The notes beneath the pieces are model-generated. The model saw only the letters and a program-made list of their open reading frames with translations. It was not told where the DNA came from and searched no databases. A program made the translations under genes and the position numbers. From Rhodobiaceae bacterium (GTDB lineage: Bacteria > Pseudomonadota > Alphaproteobacteria > Rhizobiales > Tepidamorphaceae), in assembly GCA_020637895.1 (NCBI GenBank), contig JACKJP010000014.1, positions 1 to 28,334 on the forward strand: a DNA stretch of 28,334 nucleotides, given 5' to 3'. Below, in pieces: positions 16,034-23,446 of this stretch; the stretch's first letter is position 1, and each line of letters starts with the position of its first letter.

Positions 16034-16041
16034 GCATTCTG

Positions 16042-16057
16042 ATGCCTTTGCAGGCAT
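16042..16057. repeat. Short hairpin after the quinone reductase gene
   Basis: ATGCCT (16042-16047) and AGGCAT (16052-16057) can pair around TTGC, 8 bp after the stop codon. There is no T run, so it is at best a weak or factor-dependent terminator. The remaining gap to the BMP gene holds no gene. Confidence 0.25.
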
Positions 16058-16154
16058 GTCCGAGACGAGGTGTTGAAGAGGCTCGCCACGCGCTTTTGCT
16101 GCCTTGATACCGATGCTAGGTTTTCATCGCGTTTCGGAGCAGGGAGAGCTTGCG

Positions 16155-17225
16155 ATGATCAAGAAACTGATAATTGGCGCCGCTGTGGCGCTGGTGACGG
16201 CTGGCGCAGTGCATGCGGAGCCGATGGACAAGGTCAAGGCGGCATTCGTTTATGTCGGGCCGATCGGCGACCATGGCTGGAGCTATCAGCACAATCAGGG
16301 GCGTCTGGCGGTAGAAGAGGCGCTTGGCGACAAGGTCGAGACCACCTTCGTAGAGAATGTCGCCGAGGGACCTGACGCGGAACGCGTTATCCGCGAACTC
16401 GCCAATAGCGGCAACAACATCATCTTCACAACGTCATTCGGCTTCATGCAGCCGACGCTCAAGGTGGCCAAGCAGTTTCCCGATGTGAAGTTCGAACATG
16501 CGACCGGCTATATGCGGGCCGACAACGTGGCGACCTATTCGGCACGCTTTTACGAAGGCCGTTATGTCATCGGGCAGATCGCCGGCAAGATGTCCAAGAG
16601 CGGCATCGTCGGGTACGTCGCATCGGTGCCGATCCCGGAAGTGGTGCGCGGCATCAACTCCTTCATCCTCGGCATGCAGTCTGTTCGACCGGATGCCCGC
16701 ATCAAGGTCGTCTGGGTAAACGAGTGGTATAATCCATCGAAGGAATCCGCGGCCGCACAGGCACTGATCGACCAGGGCGCCGACGTCATTACGCAGCACA
16801 CCGATTCTGCGGCGCCCCTTCAGGTTGCAGAGAGCCGTGGCGTCGTCGGTTTCGGGCAGGCCTCCGACATGATAAATTTTGCCAAGAAGGCTCAGCTCAC
16901 CGCGATCGTCGATGACTGGTCGGAATATTACACGACACGCGTCAAGGCTGTCCTCGACGGGACATGGGAAAGTCAGGACCTTTGGGGCGGTTTTGCCGCG
17001 CACATGGTCAAGATGGCGCCCTATACGAACCTGCCCGATGATGTGAAGCAGATGGCGATGGACACTGAGACGGCCATTCGCGAGGGCAAGCTGCACCCGT
17101 TCAAAGGTCCGATTTTCCGGCAGGACGGCACGCAGGTGATCGGCGAGGGCGAGACCCTGACCGACGAAGTGCTGTTGAGCATGGACTATTACGTGAAGGG
17201 CGTCGAAGGCGACCTTCCGAAGTAA
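16155..17225 (+). CDS. BMP-family ABC transporter substrate-binding protein
   Basis: A 356-residue periplasmic binding protein of the basic membrane protein (BMP/Med) family, whose studied members bind purine nucleosides and related solutes. The signal peptide is MIKKLIIGAAVALVTAGAVHA, cleaved before EPMDK. Family segments are AFVYVGPIGDHGWSYQHNQG (about 30-49), IIFTTSFGFMQPTLKVAKQF, YEGRYVIGQIAGKMSKSGIV and QGADVITQHTDSAAP, with the late GEGETLTDEVLLSMDYYVKG. The end at KGVEGDLPK is normal. ATG 16155 has AGGGAG 8 bp upstream. No transporter ATPase or permease gene is next to it, which is unusual for this family. The ligand is unknown. Confidence 0.92.
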   Translation: MIKKLIIGAAVALVTAGAVHAEPMDKVKAAFVYVGPIGDHGWSYQHNQGRLAVEEALGDKVETTFVENVAEGPDAERVIRELANSGNNIIFTTSFGFMQPTLKVAKQFPDVKFEHATGYMRADNVATYSARFYEGRYVIGQIAGKMSKSGIVGYVASVPIPEVVRGINSFILGMQSVRPDARIKVVWVNEWYNPSKESAAAQALIDQGADVITQHTDSAAPLQVAESRGVVGFGQASDMINFAKKAQLTAIVDDWSEYYTTRVKAVLDGTWESQDLWGGFAAHMVKMAPYTNLPDDVKQMAMDTETAIREGKLHPFKGPIFRQDGTQVIGEGETLTDEVLLSMDYYVKGVEGDLPK

Positions 17226-17236
17226 CGCTTTCAGGT

Positions 17237-17265
17237 GAGGCGCCGCCCATCCGGGACGGCGTCTC
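17237..17265. terminator. Possible terminator hairpin after the BMP gene
   Basis: GAGGCGCCG (17237-17245) pairs with CGGCGTCTC (17257-17265), with one G-U pair, over an 11-base loop, 12 bp after the BMP stop. There is no T run behind it, so it is a weak candidate. It separates the BMP gene from the regulated aldolase gene. Confidence 0.4.
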
Positions 17266-17296
17266 CTTGACTCCAAACGGTACTGCTGGTTTCTCA

Positions 17297-17309
17297 GTAT
17301 ACATACTAA
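17297..17309. promoter_or_regulatory. Operator GTATACATACTAA before the HpcH-type aldolase gene (copy 1)
   Basis: AGTAT-AC-ATACT is an inverted repeat (17296-17307) followed by AAT, ending about 20 bp before the aldolase start and just ahead of its ribosome site. The identical 13 bases occur at 23434-23446 in the gentisate divergent promoter and I found no third copy. Size and symmetry suit a MarR-type dimer. The MarR gene lies next to the aldolase gene. There is no good -35 at the right distance; TTGACT at 17267 is about 25 bp too far upstream for a normal spacer. Confidence 0.6.
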
Positions 17310-17326
17310 TATTGGGAGGACTGTGC

Positions 17327-18115
17327 ATGCCGGGATTCCGGGATTTGCTGGCAAGTGGCCGGCCGGTAAGGGGCGTCATGCTGGCTGCCAATTCGCCGGC
17401 GATCGTCGAGCTTCTTGCCTATTGCGGCTTCGACTATGTGCTGATCGATCTGCAGCATACGCCCGCCAGCTGGGAAACAGCCGAGCATTTGATACGCGCG
17501 GCGGGCGCGCGTGGCATCGCAGCTTTGATACGCGTTCCGACGCTTGCCGAGCATGACATGCTCAAGGCACTCGATATCGGCGCCGACGGGATTGTGCTTC
17601 CGTTCGTGCGAACCGCCGATGAAGTTCGTGCTGCCGTCCGCGCTATCTATTATTACCCGGATGGCGATCGAAGCATCTGCTCGCAGACCCGCGTTGCTCA
17701 ATACGGCCGGTTCAGCGCCGGATATGCGGCCCACATGAAATCGCTGAATGAACGGGCGATGCTGATAGGCGTCGTGGAGGACATGGAAGGGGTCGGAAAT
17801 CTCTCCGACATCCTGTCTGTGCCCGGCCTTGATGCGATCGCGGTCGGGCGGGGCGATCTTGCCGCGTCGCTTGGGGTGGCCGGCAAACAGGATGCGCCGG
17901 AAATCACTGGCGCCGTCGATCAGGCGCTGGCTGCAATCAGTGCCGCACCGTCTGTCGCCAATGGGCGGTGCTCGCTAATGGTCTTCACCTACACGGAAAA
18001 AGAGATCGATCGGTGGCTGGCGTATGGCACGCGGATCTTTTGCCACATGTCGGAAATCTCACTGCTGGCCGCCGGCGCGGCCACCTATCTGGGCGCCTTT
18101 GACGGCAAAAAGTGA
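17327..18115 (+). CDS. HpcH/HpaI family class II pyruvate aldolase
   Basis: A 262-residue metal-dependent aldolase of the HpcH/HpaI family, which cleaves 4-hydroxy-2-oxo acids to pyruvate and an aldehyde (the model enzyme acts on 4-hydroxy-2-oxo-heptanedioate). The catalytic His is in VLIDLQHTP (H44), the pyruvate-binding Arg in LIRVPT (R69), and the metal ligands are E151 in the VVEDMEG segment and D177 in AVGRGDLAASLG. The start ATG 17327 has GGGAGG 7 bp upstream. The operator-like sequence just before it is shared with the gentisate operon. It ends 9 bp before the convergent MarR gene. The natural substrate is unknown; co-regulation suggests an aromatic or alicyclic catabolic intermediate. 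Confidence 0.9.
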   Translation: MPGFRDLLASGRPVRGVMLAANSPAIVELLAYCGFDYVLIDLQHTPASWETAEHLIRAAGARGIAALIRVPTLAEHDMLKALDIGADGIVLPFVRTADEVRAAVRAIYYYPDGDRSICSQTRVAQYGRFSAGYAAHMKSLNERAMLIGVVEDMEGVGNLSDILSVPGLDAIAVGRGDLAASLGVAGKQDAPEITGAVDQALAAISAAPSVANGRCSLMVFTYTEKEIDRWLAYGTRIFCHMSEISLLAAGAATYLGAFDGKK

Positions 18116-18124
18116 CTGTCCAGA

Positions 18125-18631
18125 TCAATCCGCGTGGGTCTTGATTTTCGCAATGCGTGATGGAGCGTCGCCCGCGCTGAGCTGAATAGACGCCGGCAGA
18201 TCCGGATTGTGAGCGACAACGAGGGCTGCAAGGAGCTTCAGGAAAACCTTGCGGTCGGCCGGGGACAACGGTTCGATCAACCGTTCCTGTACGGCATTGA
18301 CCGGCGCCTCGACCTGTTTGAGCAGCGATTTGCCTTCGTCCGTCAGGAACAGCGTCTTGACGCGCCTGTCTGATGGATCGGTCGAGCGGACGACAAGGCC
18401 CTTGTTTTCGAGCCGGTCGAGTACACCGCCGAGTGTCGACCGGTCGAATGCGATCAACCCTGACAGGCGCGTCGCATCGACGCCCGGATTGAGGCCGATC
18501 GCGACGAGGGCGGCGTATTGAACTGATGTCAGATCCCAGGGGCCGCACACTTCCGTAAAAATCGCCGTCGCGATCTGGTGCGCTCGCCGCAACAGGTGTC
18601 CGGGTTTGGCATAAAGGCTTTCCATCGTCAT
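18125..18631 (-). CDS. MarR-family transcriptional regulator
   Basis: A 168-residue winged-helix regulator of the MarR family. The DNA-binding core is SVQYAALVAIGLNPGVDATRLSGLIAFDRSTLGGVLDRLENKGLVVRSTDPSDRRVKTLFLTDEG, with the wing arginines in DPSDRRVK. Flanking helices form the dimer interface. MarR regulators commonly control aromatic catabolism and respond to aromatic acids or CoA thioesters. Of three clustered ATGs (18640, 18631, 18625), 18631 is best spaced from GGGGGAAG. It converges with the HpcH aldolase gene, and its own -35/-10 pair is 80-110 bp upstream. It is the best local candidate to read the GTATACATACTAA operator pair, but no copy of that sequence lies in its own promoter. 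Confidence 0.92.
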   Translation of the reverse strand: MTMESLYAKPGHLLRRAHQIATAIFTEVCGPWDLTSVQYAALVAIGLNPGVDATRLSGLIAFDRSTLGGVLDRLENKGLVVRSTDPSDRRVKTLFLTDEGKSLLKQVEAPVNAVQERLIEPLSPADRKVFLKLLAALVVAHNPDLPASIQLSAGDAPSRIAKIKTHAD

Positions 18632-18713
18632 GGCGCGCATCTTCCCCCGTAATGAACCGAGTTCACCATCTTCTGCGACGCGCGTTCTCTTCTGGCGCGT
18701 TCGACTGAGGCAA

Positions 18714-18742
18714 AGGATATGAAGATGCGACGGGTTGCACAA
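18714..18742 (-). promoter_or_regulatory. Candidate promoter for the MarR gene
   Basis: On the minus strand TTGTGC (complement of 18737-18742) and TATCCT (complement of 18714-18719) are separated by exactly 17 bases, each matching four of six consensus positions. The pair lies in the 140-bp gap after the PEP-mutase-family gene, so the regulator may be expressed independently. Confidence 0.4.
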
Positions 18743-18771
18743 GTAATGATGCTTATAATCAGACCAAAGGC

Positions 18772-19656
18772 CTAATTCGTCTCGGTCTTTGCCGGAAGAA
18801 AGCGGGCCTCGATCTCGCGCAATTGTGGATAACCAAGCAGTTGTGAGAACGACTCATCACTCGTGGTCGCCATCGGTGCCGCGGTCAGTCGGCGTGTGCC
18901 GGCAACGGCTGCAAGGTTGGACTGCATGGCCGCGGTGGCTGAAAACAGGGCGAGTAGCGGGAACGTGACCATGCCTGCCAGCCCTTCAAATGCATCTGGC
19001 TCGATATCGTTGTACCAGCCCGCGACCATGACCGAGAGGGGCAGTCCACAGGTCTGTCTCAAGGTCTGCAGTTCCGAAAGCCCAGCAAAACTGAATCCGA
19101 CAGGCTGTATGAGATCGGCGCCCGCATCGGCATAGGCGCGGGCTCGGACCAAAGCTTCGTCCATGTCGCGGGCATCCGTTCGACCGATGATCAGGAAATC
19201 GGGGTCCGTCCGTGCGGCAACCGCGGCTCGGATCTTGCCGGCGGCTTCATCAATCGGAACAGTCAGTGGCTTACCTGCAAGCACCGGGCAGGTCTTCGGT
19301 GACACCTGATCCTCCAGCGTCAGCCCGCAGACGCCAGCCGCCTCAAATTCCCGAACGGTCCGCATGACGTTGATCGCATTGCCATAGCCCGTATCCCCGT
19401 CGGCAATGACTGGTGCCGCGACAGCACCGGCAATGCCTCTGACGGCGGCGAGATTTTCAGACATCGTGTAGAGGCCAACATCGGGCGCGCCGATCTGCGC
19501 GGCGGAAATGCCGAAGCCAGTGGTGAAGACGGCGTCAAACCCGGCTGACTCGATGCAGCGCGCGCTCAAGGCGTCGTAGGCGCCGGCGGCCCAGGCAGTC
19601 CGGCCTGTCCGGAGACGGCTTGCGAAGGACTTTCGCTTGTCTGTCAGTGTTTTCAT
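18772..19656 (-). CDS. Isocitrate lyase/PEP mutase family protein
   Basis: A 294-residue TIM-barrel protein of the ICL/PEP-mutase superfamily, the group that includes 2-methylisocitrate lyase, oxaloacetate decarboxylase and carboxyphosphonoenolpyruvate mutase. The metal-binding DGDTGYGN is at 86-93, EDQ at 115-117, and the gating loop has KTCPVLAGK (121-129), where lyases usually have K-x-C-G-H. Cys123 is present but the Gly-His after it is not. The YDALSARCIESAGF and TTGFGISAAQIGAPDVG segments near the N terminus are typical. The change in the loop argues for a lyase or decarboxylase with altered substrate. ATG 19656 is preferred over TTG 19662; the ribosome site is weak. The pathway is unknown. 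Confidence 0.87.
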   Translation of the reverse strand: MKTLTDKRKSFASRLRTGRTAWAAGAYDALSARCIESAGFDAVFTTGFGISAAQIGAPDVGLYTMSENLAAVRGIAGAVAAPVIADGDTGYGNAINVMRTVREFEAAGVCGLTLEDQVSPKTCPVLAGKPLTVPIDEAAGKIRAAVAARTDPDFLIIGRTDARDMDEALVRARAYADAGADLIQPVGFSFAGLSELQTLRQTCGLPLSVMVAGWYNDIEPDAFEGLAGMVTFPLLALFSATAAMQSNLAAVAGTRRLTAAPMATTSDESFSQLLGYPQLREIEARFLPAKTETN

Positions 19657-20076
19657 AAGCAATGCCTGTCAGCGAGAGGGCGGCAAAGCGCCGCCGGGTT
19701 GCGGGATGCGCCGGCCGGCCTCAGGATGGCGTCGGCCATACTCCGCCGCAAGCCGGGATGCGCTGACCCGTAGATTGGGCGGATTGAGCGGCGGCGAAGA
19801 ACATCCATACGATAATGGTGCGCTTTCGATTTTCCGTCAGCACGCACGACGTTTGCTGGAAGGGCGGACGGCTGTTCATGCTGAATAATCACGTCCAATA
19901 GATCCATCTTTGCAGGTTACTCCCCAGTCTAAGCCGCTGGTTAAAAAGAGAGTTTGTTCAACCAGGTAGCGTATAATTCGGGTGCGATTTGGCAATATCG
20001 TGCAGATGTATTACGGTTAAGCTTGGACATTTCGGAGATACACGAAGCCGCATTCAGCAACAAATCGGGGGTTGGC
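19657..20076. other. 420-bp non-coding gap before the AGCS symporter gene
   Basis: No open frame here looks like a gene on either strand, and nothing resembles a tRNA. The right half is AT-rich and holds a perfect TATAAT (19972-19977), about 100 bp before the symporter start. TTGTTC (19954-19959) is only 12 bp before it, too close for a normal -35. This may be the symporter promoter with a leader of about 90 bases, or may hold a regulator site I cannot identify. The left half is G+C-rich with no feature I can name. Confidence 0.45.
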
Positions 20077-21513
20077 ATGGGATTCCTGGAATGGCTTTTT
20101 GGAGTCGTCGGTGACCTGACGTGGGGGTGGGCACTGATCCCGCTTCTCGTCGTGTTTGGGGTGTTCATCACCGTTTTCACCGGTTTCGTGCAGTTTCGAT
20201 ATTTCGGCCGCATGTTCCGCATTCTCACAGGGAGCGACGGCACCGACGACCCGAATGCGATCTCGGGCCGCGAGGCGCTTCTGCTTTCCGTTGGCGGCAG
20301 AGTCGGCGGTGGCAACATTGCCGGCGTGGCGGTGGCGATCACTCTTGGCGGTCCGGGTGCGGTTTTCTGGATGTGGGCAATCGCACTTGTCGGCATGGCC
20401 ACGAGTCTTGTGGAGTGTTCGCTCGCGCAGCTCTACAAGCGGCGCGAACCGGACGGAATGTTCCGCGGCGGTCCCGCGCGGGCGATCATCCACGGGCTTG
20501 GACACGAATACAAATGGCTCGCCGTTCTCTATGCGGTTTGCCTGATTGCCGCGTTCGCACTCGGGTTCAACGCATTCCAGGGCAATACCGTCGCCGGCGC
20601 AGCGCAGGACAGCCTCGGCATCCCGCGACTGGCGACAGGCCTCGTTCTTGCGGCGATCGCCGGGTTCATCGTGTTCGGCGGCATTCACAGAATTGCCAAG
20701 GCTGCCGATATCATCGTGCCAATCATGGCCGTCGCCTATCTGGCCATAGCGATCATCATCATCCTGATGAATATCGCATCGGTTCCGTCGGTCATCGCGA
20801 CAATCGTTTCGAACGCGTTCGGCCTTCAGGAAGCCGTGGGTGGCGGGATGGGCGCGGCGATCGCTCAGGGTCTGCGCCGCGGGCTTTTTTCCAACGAGGC
20901 GGGTCTCGGCTCGGCGCCGAACGTGGCTGCGACTGCTGACGTGAAGCATCCCATCGCGCAGGGCATTACCCAATCGCTGTCGGTCTTCATCGACACGATC
21001 CTGATCTGCACCTGTACGGCGATGGTGATTCTTCTGGGCGATGTCTACGTGCCCGGCGCGGAGAACATCGACGGGGTAGTGCTCACCCAGCAGTCTCTGG
21101 TCGCGCATCTGGGCGGTTGGGCGCAGTATTTCCTGACCTTCGTCATCCTGCTTTTTGCGTTCTCGTCGATCATCTACAACTACTATCTGGGTGAGAACGC
21201 ACTGACCGTGATCACTGAAAAGCCGTTGGCGCTGAACGTGCTGCGCGTCGTCGTGATCGCACTGGTCTTCCTTGGTGCGTCGGCGCCCGGCGCGACATCG
21301 GTCTTCTTCTTCTCCGATCCGATGATGGGCATCCTCGCGGTCGTCAATCTCATTGCGATCATGATGCTGCTGCCGACCTGCCTGCGCCTGTTGCGTGACT
21401 TCCGTGCGCAACTGGCCGCCGGGGTTCAGCGGCCCGTCTTCAATCCAGACGACTTCGCGGATCTTGATATTGACCGCACAGCCTGGACGAGCCCTGACGC
21501 AAAATCTGGTTGA
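20077..21513 (+). CDS. Sodium:alanine/glycine symporter (AGCS family)
   Basis: A 478-residue inner-membrane sodium- or proton-coupled amino-acid symporter of the AGCS family (AlsT/DagA type). Family segments are GGRVGGGNIAGVAVAITLGG (about 70-89), GAVFWMWAIALVGMATSLVE, LGFNAFQGNTVAGA, IFG-like IVFGGIHRIAKAADIIVP, and RGLFSNEAGLGSAPNVAATA with FIDTILICTCTAMVIL following. About ten hydrophobic segments are visible. ATG 20077 has GGGGG 6 bp before it; the longer frame from 19954 would add a hydrophilic leader not seen in relatives. It ends convergent with the SDR operon. The substrate is probably alanine, glycine or another small amino acid; involvement in the neighbouring aromatic pathway is not supported by sequence. 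Confidence 0.92.
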   Translation: MGFLEWLFGVVGDLTWGWALIPLLVVFGVFITVFTGFVQFRYFGRMFRILTGSDGTDDPNAISGREALLLSVGGRVGGGNIAGVAVAITLGGPGAVFWMWAIALVGMATSLVECSLAQLYKRREPDGMFRGGPARAIIHGLGHEYKWLAVLYAVCLIAAFALGFNAFQGNTVAGAAQDSLGIPRLATGLVLAAIAGFIVFGGIHRIAKAADIIVPIMAVAYLAIAIIIILMNIASVPSVIATIVSNAFGLQEAVGGGMGAAIAQGLRRGLFSNEAGLGSAPNVAATADVKHPIAQGITQSLSVFIDTILICTCTAMVILLGDVYVPGAENIDGVVLTQQSLVAHLGGWAQYFLTFVILLFAFSSIIYNYYLGENALTVITEKPLALNVLRVVVIALVFLGASAPGATSVFFFSDPMMGILAVVNLIAIMMLLPTCLRLLRDFRAQLAAGVQRPVFNPDDFADLDIDRTAWTSPDAKSG

Positions 21514-21530
21514 GGTCACATCGACGCATA

Positions 21531-21578
21531 TCCCGCCTGCGGTTGCACGGATCGACATGATCGGCAATCCAGGCGGGA
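21531..21578. repeat. Inverted repeat between the convergent symporter and SDR genes
   Basis: TCCCGCCTG (21531-21539) and CAGGCGGGA (21570-21578) are perfect complements with 30 bases between them, and the interior holds a smaller GATC-GACAT-GATC palindrome (21551-21563). It lies in the 124-bp gap between converging genes and may fold into a two-part structure that blocks transcription from both sides. There is no T run. Confidence 0.4.
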
Positions 21579-21637
21579 ATACTGCCATTGAAAGAAAGAT
21601 CGCATCCTGCGGAGACATCCTTCGCGATGCCGGTCCT

Positions 21638-22447
21638 TCACGACGGGGTCAGCGTTCTGCCGCCACATACCGATATGCATTGGCCCGTAACGTAGGCCGA
21701 CTGATCGGAGCCGAGAAATTCAACAACGCCGGCGACATCCTCGGGCGTTCCCAGACGGCCCATGGGGATCTTTTCAAGATCGGAACCCGTGCCAATGCCG
21801 CGAGCCTTCGCGGTTGCCCTTAGTCTTGCGGTATCGATCGTGCCCGCTGCGATAGCATTCGCACGCACGCCGTCCGGACCAATCTCGGCGGCAAGGAAGC
21901 GGGTATACTGTATGACGCCGATCTTCGAGATACCGTAATTTGCCAGTCGGCCCTGACGGTTTCCCGGGTCGATGGCCGCGGTAGATGAGATATTGACGAT
22001 TGCGCCGCTCTTGCGCTGCCGCATGACCGGGACCACCGCCTGACAGGCGTGGATCGTCGTCTTCAGATTGATGTCGATGATGGAGTCCAGATCGTCATCG
22101 GAGAAGAGCGATGGCCATGTTCGCTCGACAGGCGTCAGCATCCCGCCGACATTGTTGACGAGAATGTCGATCCGGCCGAATTCATCCATGACCTGTTCGA
22201 CCATCGCGGCGATGTCGGCCTTGTTCATCATGTCGGCTTTGATGCCGATGGCCTCGACACCGAGATTGCGGATTTCTTCCGGCACGGTTGGCGCGGAGAG
22301 TTCCTCGCCATATTCGGCCGCGCTATCGAGCGTTCTGTAAACAACCGCGACGTTGGCGCCGGCGCGCGCAAGGCGCAATGCGCACCCGCGCCCGATGCCG
22401 CGCGTCGCCCCCGTAACGATGGCGGTTCTGCCTTCGAGTGGTGTCAC
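21638..22447 (-). CDS. Short-chain dehydrogenase/reductase, second gene of an SDR pair
   Basis: A 269-residue classical SDR. The cofactor motif is TGATRGIG (12-19), NNVG stands at 98-101, and the catalytic residues are S145, Y161 and K165 (YGISK). Arg38 after the second strand (VAVVYR) suggests NADP(H). It is a close paralogue of the next gene upstream: both are 268-269 residues and share the ending TGQCI-x-VCGGRTLTPS, with about half the positions identical by eye. GTG 22447 is the start, with GGGAGG 7 bp before it. It follows the other SDR by 64 bp on the minus strand, so both are transcribed away from the gentisate operon. The substrate is unknown; see the aromatisation hypothesis. Confidence 0.9.
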   Translation of the reverse strand: MTPLEGRTAIVTGATRGIGRGCALRLARAGANVAVVYRTLDSAAEYGEELSAPTVPEEIRNLGVEAIGIKADMMNKADIAAMVEQVMDEFGRIDILVNNVGGMLTPVERTWPSLFSDDDLDSIIDINLKTTIHACQAVVPVMRQRKSGAIVNISSTAAIDPGNRQGRLANYGISKIGVIQYTRFLAAEIGPDGVRANAIAAGTIDTARLRATAKARGIGTGSDLEKIPMGRLGTPEDVAGVVEFLGSDQSAYVTGQCISVCGGRTLTPS

Positions 22448-22511
22448 CGGTATCCTCCCATGCGGCCCCTTGATCGGATCCGCGTTGTTGTCGATTGGCT
22501 TCAGCCGCGCG

Positions 22512-23318
22512 TCACGACGGCGTCAATGTCCTTCCGCCGCAGACAGTGATGCATTGGCCGGTGACATAGGCCGATTGGTCCGTGACCAGAAACTCCATGG
22601 CACTGGCCATGTCTTCCGGCGTTCCGAGGCGGCGTAAGGCGATCTTCTCCAGATCGTCGTTGGTTGCGATCCCGCGCGCACTGGAAAGCGCGACTATCCG
22701 CGCGGTCGCGATGCTGCCGGGAGACAGGGCGTTGACCCTGATGCCATATTGGCCGACCTCTGCTGCCAGGAACCGCGTGTACTGGATGACGCCGGTCTTG
22801 GCGATCCCGTAGTCGGTTAGCTTGCCCTGCCGCACGCCAGCGTTGGACCCAATCATCGAGGCCGTATTGACGATGATGCCTTCGCCGCGTTCGCGCATTG
22901 ACGGCAATACGGCCTGGCAGGCATGGATCGCGGTCTTGAGATTGACGGCAAGCATGCGGTCCAGGTCGTCGTCTGCAAGGATTGACGCCCAGCTCTTCTC
23001 GATTGGTGTGAAGGCGCCTCCCGCTACATTGACGAGGATGTCGGGCGCGCCCAGCGCTTCGGTCGTGCGCGCGACCATATCGATGGCCGCGTCGGGTATC
23101 GTCAGGTCAGCCTGAATGCCGATGCTGTTGCGGCCGATATTGACGATTTCGTCGGCCACGGTTTCGGCGCCGAGCGATTCTCCATATTCCGCGGCGCCAT
23201 CAAGGTTGATGTCGCTGACCGCGACGTCGGCGCCCATCTCGGCGAGACGCAGCGCGCATGCGCGCCCAATGCCGCGGGCAGCGCCTGTAACGATAGCCAC
23301 TTTGCCTGAAAGTTTCAC
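22512..23318 (-). CDS. Short-chain dehydrogenase/reductase, first gene of an SDR pair
   Basis: A 268-residue classical SDR. The cofactor motif is TGAARGIG (11-18), NVAG stands at 97-100 (the first Asn of the usual NNAG kept), and catalysis should use S144, Y160 and K164 (YGIAK). Asp36 at the end of the second strand (VAVSD) suggests NAD(H), in contrast to Arg38 of its paralogue. GTG 23318 is supported by GGGAGG 4 bp upstream; the longer open frame reaches into the divergent promoter and is not used. It is the first gene leaving that divergent promoter on the minus strand, so it is likely controlled with the gentisate genes. An alcohol/ketone interconversion on a ring is plausible but unproven. 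Confidence 0.9.
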   Translation of the reverse strand: MKLSGKVAIVTGAARGIGRACALRLAEMGADVAVSDINLDGAAEYGESLGAETVADEIVNIGRNSIGIQADLTIPDAAIDMVARTTEALGAPDILVNVAGGAFTPIEKSWASILADDDLDRMLAVNLKTAIHACQAVLPSMRERGEGIIVNTASMIGSNAGVRQGKLTDYGIAKTGVIQYTRFLAAEVGQYGIRVNALSPGSIATARIVALSSARGIATNDDLEKIALRRLGTPEDMASAMEFLVTDQSAYVTGQCITVCGGRTLTPS

Positions 23319-23412
23319 TTGTCCTCCCGTGCATCCCTTTGCGGGATATTGTTGTGTTGCGGCGGGCGTTGCGTGATCCTGACTTGCGCAATGCCCATGC
23401 GCTTTGCTTACA

Positions 23413-23440
23413 TTGACACTGAAAAAATGCTCCGTATACA
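23413..23440 (+). promoter_or_regulatory. Sigma-70-type promoter of the gentisate operon
   Basis: TTGACA (23413-23418), a perfect -35, is followed after 16 bases by TATACA (23435-23440), matching four of six -10 positions. The -10 lies inside the GTATACATACTAA operator, so a bound regulator would block polymerase. The dioxygenase start is about 60 bp downstream. Confidence 0.6.
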
Positions 23441-23446
23441 TACTAA
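23434..23446. promoter_or_regulatory. Operator GTATACATACTAA in the gentisate/SDR divergent promoter (copy 2)
   Basis: GTAT-AC-ATAC is an inverted repeat with a 2-base centre, followed by TAA. The 13 bases are identical to 17297-17309. The site overlaps the -10 of the plus-strand promoter and a possible -10 for the minus-strand SDR genes, placing both transcription units under one regulator, most simply the MarR protein encoded at 18125-18631. Confidence 0.62.

Noticed and set aside
18632..18771. Autoregulatory operator for the MarR gene
   Set aside because: I looked for GTATACATAC-like sequences in its upstream region and found none; AAGTAATGATGCTTAT is only weakly symmetric.
19954..19977. 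TTGTTC/TATAAT as a complete sigma-70 promoter
   Set aside because: The spacer is only 12 bases; only the -10 is convincing.
19954..20076. A 41-residue N-terminal extension of the AGCS symporter
   Set aside because: It is hydrophilic, not typical of the family, starts from TTG and would cover the TATAAT element; ATG 20077 has a good ribosome site.
20017..21618. A 533-codon open frame antisense to the AGCS symporter
   Set aside because: Its translation is rich in Arg, His and Asp with no domain pattern, and it is fully covered by a clear symporter on the other strand; long antisense frames are common in G+C-rich DNA.
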